Assembly (NCBI GenBank): GCA_045602185.1 | Contig: JAZSBB010000076.1 | Coordinates: 1-11,460 of the forward strand | Length of the DNA: 11,460 bases | DNA from: UBA1740 sp045602185 | GTDB taxonomy: Bacteria > Bacillota > Clostridia > Oscillospirales > CAG-272 | Direction: 5' to 3' | Shown here: positions 6,954 through 11,460 of the stretch, in pieces | Position numbering within the stretch: position 1 is the stretch's first letter | Layout: each line of letters opens with the position of its first letter | Made by a program: the position numbers and the translations under genes | Notes under the pieces: generated by a model | What the model was told of the DNA's origin: nothing | Seen by the model: only the letters and a program-made list of their open reading frames with translations | The model's database searches: none

Positions 6954-8600
6954 GTGATTACTATACTTAAACTTAAGCTTTTATCCGAAAACGGCGAATG
7001 TAAATTCAAGGCATTCGGCGAGGAGATTGACGTTCACTATACGGCGGCGTACGAAAAGGGTGATAAGTGGCGAATAGAGCTTTCGGACGGAGATTTTGTA
7101 AAAATGCGTCTTGATTCTACTATGAGCGAGTCTATCGTTTACGTGCCTGACGGCGTTTTTGAATTTCCCGTACCGTTTGACTATCATAGGAATGCGTGCT
7201 ATGCGCCCGGAGCCTTTGACGGAGAGGACCACAGAGTCTTTTGCGCAGAGCCCCTTGAAGCTGAAATTTACGGTGAGAGAAATATATCCCTGAATTCTCA
7301 CGATATGCATAACGTTCCGAAATATTTTCCTCACGCAGTTGCAAATTTCGTAACCAGAGAGGACCCGTGCTTTTTCGAGCGTAACGCTATAGACGGAGTA
7401 ACGGACAATATCGGTCACGGCTGCTATCCTTATCATTCCTGGGGCGGAGGACTGAGAGAGGACCTTGAATACGAGGTTCATTTCGGTACGGAAACCGAGG
7501 TTTCGAAGGTAATAATACATTTGCGCGCAGACTTTCCGCACGATACCTACTGGAAGGAAGCGGAGCTTGAATTTTCCGATAAATCGAAAATTCATATAGA
7601 CCTTGTCGGCACGAAGGAAGGTCAGGAATTTGAGTTTGCGCCGAGAAAAACCGAGTACGTAAAGCTTACCGGCTTTAAGCAGCAGCGCCTGGAGGACGGC
7701 TCGCTTTCCTTCGCAGCGCTATCACAGATATCAGTTTATGGAAAATACATTAAAAAGGAGAACGAAGGAATGGAAGTAAGAGACGCTTCTAATGCAAAAG
7801 ACGTCAGATATTATACTACTGACAGACTCAGAGAGGAGTTCCATATTGCGAACCTCTTTACGAAAGACAATATAAGAATGGTATATAGCCATACCGACAG
7901 AATTATAGTTATCGGTATGATGCCCATAAAGCTCACCTTGAAGCTTGAAGCCGGCAAGGAGCTTGCGGCAGATTATTTCCTTGAGCGCAGAGAGCTTGGC
8001 TGTATCAATATAGGCGGAAAGGGAATTATCACCGTTGACGGAGAGGAGTATGAAATGAATCCCCGTGACGGTATTTACGTAGGAAAGGGACACCGTGACC
8101 TCACCTTCAAGAGCTGTGACGAGGCAAATCCCGCAAAATTCTATATCACGTCCTGCCCGGCTCATACGACCTATCCCACGGTTAAGATTGATATAACCAA
8201 GGCAAGAAAGGTACCCTGCGGCTCGGTTGAAGACTGCAACAAGAGAGTTATTAATCAGTACATACACCCCGAGGTAATGCAGTCCTGCCAGCTTGCTATG
8301 GGACTTACTCAGCTTGAGGTCGGCTCTAACTGGAATACTATGCCTTGCCATACTCACGACAGAAGAATGGAGGTTTACCTCTATCTCGATATGGGCGCAA
8401 ACGATGCGGTATTTCATATGATGGGCGAGCCTAAGGAAACCAGACATATAATTATGCATAACGAGGAGGCGGTTATATCTCCCTCCTGGTCAATCCACAG
8501 CGGAGTCGGAACCAAGAATTATTCGTTTATATGGGCTATGTGCGGAGAGAATCAGGAATTCACCGATATGGACCACATAGAAACGAAGGAATTAAGATAA
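6954..8600 (+). CDS. kduI: discoidin-like domain fused to 5-keto-4-deoxyuronate isomerase
   Basis: The C-terminal 276 residues (from Met codon 7770) are a full-length KduI, which isomerises 5-keto-4-deoxyuronate to 3-deoxy-D-glycero-2,5-hexodiulosonate. In KduI numbering the zinc ligands His194, His196, Glu201 (HTHDRRME) and His243 (WSIHSG) match E. coli H196, H198, E203 and H245. The roughly 270 residues before it are extra. About 128-265 looks like an F5/8-type C (discoidin) beta-sandwich: FERNAIDGVTDN, EYEVHFGTETEVSKVIIHLR and a closing FAALSQISVYG strand. The part before that is beta-rich and unrecognised. There is no signal peptide, so the protein is cytoplasmic. No stop or frameshift separates the two parts. 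The start is uncertain. GTG 6954 is the nearest standard codon but lies inside the SD (GAGGTGAT, 6951-6958). The ideally spaced codon is ATA 6963. TTG 6927 would lie within the promoter. KduI may also be made alone from 7770. Confidence 0.88.
   Translation: MITILKLKLLSENGECKFKAFGEEIDVHYTAAYEKGDKWRIELSDGDFVKMRLDSTMSESIVYVPDGVFEFPVPFDYHRNACYAPGAFDGEDHRVFCAEPLEAEIYGERNISLNSHDMHNVPKYFPHAVANFVTREDPCFFERNAIDGVTDNIGHGCYPYHSWGGGLREDLEYEVHFGTETEVSKVIIHLRADFPHDTYWKEAELEFSDKSKIHIDLVGTKEGQEFEFAPRKTEYVKLTGFKQQRLEDGSLSFAALSQISVYGKYIKKENEGMEVRDASNAKDVRYYTTDRLREEFHIANLFTKDNIRMVYSHTDRIIVIGMMPIKLTLKLEAGKELAADYFLERRELGCINIGGKGIITVDGEEYEMNPRDGIYVGKGHRDLTFKSCDEANPAKFYITSCPAHTTYPTVKIDITKARKVPCGSVEDCNKRVINQYIHPEVMQSCQLAMGLTQLEVGSNWNTMPCHTHDRRMEVYLYLDMGANDAVFHMMGEPKETRHIIMHNEEAVISPSWSIHSGVGTKNYSFIWAMCGENQEFTDMDHIETKELR
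7755..7772 (+). promoter_or_regulatory. internal ribosome binding site and ATG before the KduI domain
   Basis: AAGGAG (7755-7760) lies 9 nt before an in-frame ATG (7770-7772), with a further GAAGGA abutting the ATG. Initiation here would give a 276-residue protein covering exactly one normal KduI (278 in E. coli). The site lies in the linker between the domains, and its SD is better than that of several genuine starts in the window. Use in the cell is inferred. Confidence 0.6.
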
Positions 8601-8631
8601 TTAATTAATTGAAATATAAGGAGAAGAACAA

Positions 8632-9435
8632 ATGGCTTACACAGAAAATTTCAGCCTTGAAGGCAAGGTTGCTCTCGTTACCGGAGCATCTTACGGTATC
8701 GGCTTTGCTATAGCAAAGGGAATGGCAGCCGCAGGGGCAAAGATAGTATTTAACGATCTCAAGCAGGAATTCGTTGACAAAGGTCTTAATAGCTATAAGG
8801 AAGCGGGCATTGACGCAAAGGGCTACGTATGTGACGTAACCGACGAGGATGCGGTAAACGCAATGGTAGCGCAGATTGAAAAGGAAGTGGGAAATATCGA
8901 TATTCTCGTAAACAATGCGGGTATCATAAAGAGAATTCCTATGATAGAAATGAAGGCTTCCGAGTTCAGACAGGTAATTGACGTTGACCTTAACGCACCC
9001 TTTATCGTATCGAAAGCGGTTATCCCCACTATGATAAAGATGGGTCACGGAAAGATAATCAACATCTGCTCAATGATGAGCGAATTCGGCAGAGAAACCG
9101 TTTCGGCATACGCTTCGGCAAAGGGCGGTCTTAAAATGCTTACGAGGAATATAGCTTCCGAGTACGGCCAGTATAACATTCAGTGCAACGGTATCGGCCC
9201 CGGCTATATTGCAACTCCCCAGACGGCACCTCTACGTGAGCCTCAGGCTGACGGCTCAAAGCACCCCTTTGACAGCTTTATTACTGACACTAAGACTCCC
9301 GCAGGCAGATGGGGCGACCCCGAGGACCTTGCAGGCCCCGCAGTATTCCTCGCTTCCAATGCGTCCGACTTTGTAAACGGCCAGATTCTTTACGTTGACG
9401 GCGGTATTCAGGCATATTTCGGCAAGCAGCCCTAA
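8632..9435 (+). CDS. kduD: KduD-like short-chain dehydrogenase (DKII / 2-keto-3-deoxygluconate)
   Basis: This 267-residue classical SDR probably reduces 3-deoxy-D-glycero-2,5-hexodiulosonate to 2-keto-3-deoxy-D-gluconate, the step after KduI. The nucleotide-binding motif is TGASYGIG (17-24). Asp42 at the end of beta-2 (FNDLK) favours NAD(H). NNAG is at 94-97. The catalytic residues are Ser147 (NICSMMS), Tyr160 and Lys164 (YASAK). The sequence resembles proteins often named gluconate 5-dehydrogenase. The KduD role rests on its place between kduI and an unsaturated glucuronyl hydrolase, so the substrate is an inference. A strong SD AAGGAG (8618-8623) lies 8 nt before the ATG. The gap to the upstream stop is 31 bp, consistent with one operon. 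Confidence 0.87.
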   Translation: MAYTENFSLEGKVALVTGASYGIGFAIAKGMAAAGAKIVFNDLKQEFVDKGLNSYKEAGIDAKGYVCDVTDEDAVNAMVAQIEKEVGNIDILVNNAGIIKRIPMIEMKASEFRQVIDVDLNAPFIVSKAVIPTMIKMGHGKIINICSMMSEFGRETVSAYASAKGGLKMLTRNIASEYGQYNIQCNGIGPGYIATPQTAPLREPQADGSKHPFDSFITDTKTPAGRWGDPEDLAGPAVFLASNASDFVNGQILYVDGGIQAYFGKQP

Positions 9436-9460
9436 GTTTTGTTTCGAAAGGTAATCTATA

Positions 9461-10654
9461 ATGAAAAATTATAATCAGCTTCTTGAAGAAAACGTTGAGT
9501 GGGCAAAGAGCACCTTTGATAAAATTAACAAAAAGATGTCCAAGGTGACTCTGCGTTCCCGTGATAAAATAGTTGACGGCTGTGATGAGAACGGTTTTCA
9601 CATAAAAAGTAGCCCGACATACTGGACGGCGGGCTTCTGGGGCGGTCTCAACTGGCTTCTTTACGACTATACCAAGAACGAGGAATACCTCAAAACCGCA
9701 AAGAAAAACGAAGAGCTGATGGACGAGGGACTCAAAAAATTTGACGCCCTTCATCACGACGTAGGATTTATGTGGCATATTCTTTCGGGAGCGAGCTACA
9801 CCCTCACGGGTGACCCTAATTCCAGAATAAGAAATCTCTATGCCGCAACCTCGCTTATGTCACGTTACGTTCTTAATGACGATAACGGCTTTATCGTAGC
9901 TTGGAACGGCGAAGGCGTTCGCAACGACTCTATCATTGACTGTCTTATGAACCTGCCCCTTCTTTACTGGGCGTCAGAGCAGTGTGAGAACGATAGATTT
10001 TTAAGAGTTGCAAGAGCTCACGTTGAAATGGCTATAAACGACCACCTCCGTCCTGATGGCTCGGTAATTCACAGATTGACGCACGACAGAGAAAAGAATA
10101 CCGTTCTTGAAACTTACGGCGGTCAGGGCTATGAGGTCGGCTCATCTTGGTCACGTGGTCAGGCTTGGGCGGTCTACGGCTTGGTAATCGCTTATATGAA
10201 CCTGAAGGACGAGAAATATCTCAATGCGGCTAAGAGAGTAGCAAACTACTTTATCGCAAACTGCTGTGACGACTGGCTTCCCAGAGTAGATTTCAGAGCT
10301 CCCGCAGAGCCGGTATATTACGACTCTACCGCAGGCGCTTGTACGGCGTGCGGCCTTATCGAGCTTGCTAAGCTTCTTCCCGAAAACGAGGGCGGTATGT
10401 ATATGAATGCCGCAATCAATATCCTTCGTGCGATGGATAAGAAATTCGCTAACTACGACCCCGAAAACGACCATCTTCTCGATTACGGAACGGTTCGTTA
10501 TCCCATCGAGGGCTTAACGCTTGAAAATGCTGGCGTTCACATCTCGATAATCTACGGCGATTTCTTCTACACTGAGGCCGTCTTAAAGCTCCTCGGCGCA
10601 AGATTTTTCCCTTGGGGAAACAGCAAAACCGTTCAGGGAAGCATTGAAAACTGA
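9461..10654 (+). CDS. ugl: GH88 unsaturated glucuronyl hydrolase
   Basis: The 397-residue enzyme hydrates the 4,5-double bond of the non-reducing unsaturated uronic acid in lyase-generated disaccharides, releasing a sugar and 4-deoxy-5-ketouronate. The (alpha/alpha)6-barrel family signatures are present. These include Asp100 in HHDVGFMW and Asp160 in DCLMNLPLL, which match D88 and D149 of Bacillus GL1 UGL in context and spacing, and WSRGQAW (230-236). These motifs favour GH88 over GH105. No signal peptide is seen, so it acts on imported disaccharides in the cytoplasm. An SD GAAAGG (9446-9451) precedes the ATG by 9 nt, and the gap from the SDR gene is 25 bp. Glycosaminoglycan disaccharides (hyaluronan or chondroitin) are plausible substrates; the exact specificity is not readable. 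Confidence 0.92.
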   Translation: MKNYNQLLEENVEWAKSTFDKINKKMSKVTLRSRDKIVDGCDENGFHIKSSPTYWTAGFWGGLNWLLYDYTKNEEYLKTAKKNEELMDEGLKKFDALHHDVGFMWHILSGASYTLTGDPNSRIRNLYAATSLMSRYVLNDDNGFIVAWNGEGVRNDSIIDCLMNLPLLYWASEQCENDRFLRVARAHVEMAINDHLRPDGSVIHRLTHDREKNTVLETYGGQGYEVGSSWSRGQAWAVYGLVIAYMNLKDEKYLNAAKRVANYFIANCCDDWLPRVDFRAPAEPVYYDSTAGACTACGLIELAKLLPENEGGMYMNAAINILRAMDKKFANYDPENDHLLDYGTVRYPIEGLTLENAGVHISIIYGDFFYTEAVLKLLGARFFPWGNSKTVQGSIEN

Positions 10655-10681
10655 TTATTAAAAAATTAACGGAAAATACCT

Positions 10682-10776
10682 AAAAGCACAAAGAGAGAAC
10701 GAATCTGAAATGAACCCAAAAGCGTATTGCTTTTGCGGCTCATATCGGAAACGTCCTCTCTTTTTTGCTTTTTTAT
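10682..10776 (+). terminator. long layered hairpin terminator after the uronate operon
   Basis: Outer arms AAAAGC (10682-10687) and GCTTTT (10767-10772) and a perfect 8-bp stem AAAGAGAG (10690-10697) with CTCTCTTT (10756-10763) enclose further pairs. These are ACG with CGT, ATGA (10710-10713) with TCAT (10740-10743), and an apical CAAAAGC (10717-10723) with GCTTTTG (10729-10735). T-rich DNA follows. It lies between convergent genes and has a weaker T-rich flank on the other strand too, so it may stop transcription both ways. The remaining intergenic bases up to 10827 show only a weak AAAGAGC/GCTTTTTT stem. Confidence 0.75.
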
Positions 10777-10827
10777 GTTTTGTTTAGAAAAGATAAGTCA
10801 AAGAGCGTTTAGCTTTTTTGCGTCCGT

Positions 10828-11454
10828 CTATATAACGGAGCTTTGAAAAGCGACCGCCTTTCCTATTATCTTTATGTTTTCAAGCTCCCCGCCTATATAA
10901 ACGAGAGGAGCGTATTTTGGGTTTTCGGGGGTAAGCACGAGCTTTTCGTCCTCGGGATAGTAGTAAACCCGCTTCAGCGTAGCCTCATCGTTTATTATAA
11001 CTGCGGCTATCTCACCGTTATCCACAGCATTCTGAGAGCGAATGAAAACTATATCGCCGTCATAGATTCTTGCGCCGGTCATAGAGTCGCCGTGTGCCTT
11101 GAGGCAAAAATCGGCGTCCAGCGCATCGTCAGCCGATGCAAAGCTCTCGTGCTCCTCCGCAGCGTATATAGGCTCTCCGCAGGCTATTTCGCCAAGTATC
11201 GGCAGTCTTTTTGTTGATATCGGCATAATCCCTATTGCGTAGGGCAGTGAGGGGAGCTCCTGCCAGCCCATAAGCTCAGCGGGAGAAACGCCGAGAAAAT
11301 CCGCAAGAGCCCTGACCTTATCAGGCGGAATGTTGGTTATAATTCCCTTTTCATATCTGTGAATGGTTTGCTTTGAGGTTCCGAGCGCAGCCGCTATATC
11401 TTCAAGCGTCAATTTGCGCTCCCGTCTGAGTCTTTTTAAATTTGAAGCCAGCAT
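10828..11454 (-). CDS. XRE-HTH / S24 self-cleaving transcriptional repressor
   Basis: This is a 208-residue DNA-binding repressor of the cI/LexA-like S24 class. Residues about 3-61 form an XRE helix-turn-helix (LTLEDIAAALGTSKQTIHRYEKG). After a linker, IACGEPI gives a probable autocleavage site Cys92-Gly93. Ser124 (HGDSM) and Lys161 (ATLKRVYYY) form the Ser-Lys dyad. The 37-residue spacing equals that of S119 and K156 in E. coli LexA. The XRE fold excludes LexA itself, whose DNA-binding domain is a winged helix. Cleavage after DNA damage would be expected to inactivate it; its targets are unknown. No phage or mobile-element genes are visible nearby. The ATG lies 6 bases from the window end, so its SD and promoter are outside, but MLASNLKRLRRERKL is a normal start for the family. 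It converges on the uronate operon. Confidence 0.9.
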   Translation of the reverse strand: MLASNLKRLRRERKLTLEDIAAALGTSKQTIHRYEKGIITNIPPDKVRALADFLGVSPAELMGWQELPSLPYAIGIMPISTKRLPILGEIACGEPIYAAEEHESFASADDALDADFCLKAHGDSMTGARIYDGDIVFIRSQNAVDNGEIAAVIINDEATLKRVYYYPEDEKLVLTPENPKYAPLVYIGGELENIKIIGKAVAFQSSVI

Positions 11455-11460
11455 TTTCGT

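Noticed and set aside
9461..10654. GH105 (rhamnogalacturonyl hydrolase) assignment
   Set aside because: The HHDVGF and DxLMNLP Asp contexts and their 60-residue spacing fit GH88 UGL better.
10843..11217. 124-codon plus-strand frame opposite the repressor
   Set aside because: The minus-strand frame has clear HTH and S24 motifs. The opposite frame has none and only mirrors it.
10828..11454. Annotation of the repressor as LexA
   Set aside because: The N-terminal domain is an XRE-type HTH, not the LexA winged helix, although the S24 dyad spacing is the same.

Overview
The window looks like chromosomal DNA from a low-to-moderate GC Gram-positive anaerobe, probably a gut member of the Clostridia. 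Three things suggest this: sigma-A type promoters with 17-bp spacers, a T-box leader in front of valS, and purine-rich Shine-Dalgarno (SD) sites before most genes. Gene order is compact. No transposase, integrase, tRNA, rRNA or CRISPR array is visible. The species cannot be named from sequence alone.

Left part (about 87-6882, + strand): thiI (tRNA 4-thiouridine synthase) has its own promoter. A second promoter then drives a complete valine T-box leader and valS. Behind valS, with no convincing terminator, come three tightly packed genes. They encode a cytoplasmic BspA-type leucine-rich-repeat protein, a HAD-family phosphatase-like protein that overlaps it by 11 bp, and a glycerol-3-phosphate dehydrogenase (GpsA-like) whose ATG lies one base after the HAD stop. 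These four genes probably form one transcription unit governed by tRNA-Val charging.

Middle part (about 6905-10772, + strand): a near-consensus extended -10 promoter, overlapped by a small inverted repeat, drives a three-gene unsaturated-uronate operon. The genes are kduI, fused in frame to an N-terminal discoidin-like domain, a KduD-like short-chain dehydrogenase, and a GH88 unsaturated glucuronyl hydrolase. Together they would convert imported unsaturated disaccharides (lyase products of glycosaminoglycans or similar polyuronides) to 4-deoxy-5-ketouronate, then to its 2,5-diketo isomer, then to 2-keto-3-deoxygluconate. No lyase, transporter, KDG kinase or KDPG aldolase is inside the window. 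The operon ends in a long layered hairpin with a T-rich tail.

Right part (10828-11454, - strand): a convergent gene for an XRE-HTH/S24 self-cleaving repressor, with its start six bases from the window edge.

The most notable points are the discoidin-KduI fusion with an internal ribosome binding site before KduI, the possible AUA start of that fusion, the inverted repeat over the operon promoter, and the likely T-box control of an LRR/HAD/GpsA trio. I saw no wholly unknown system. The unusual features are in gene architecture and regulation.
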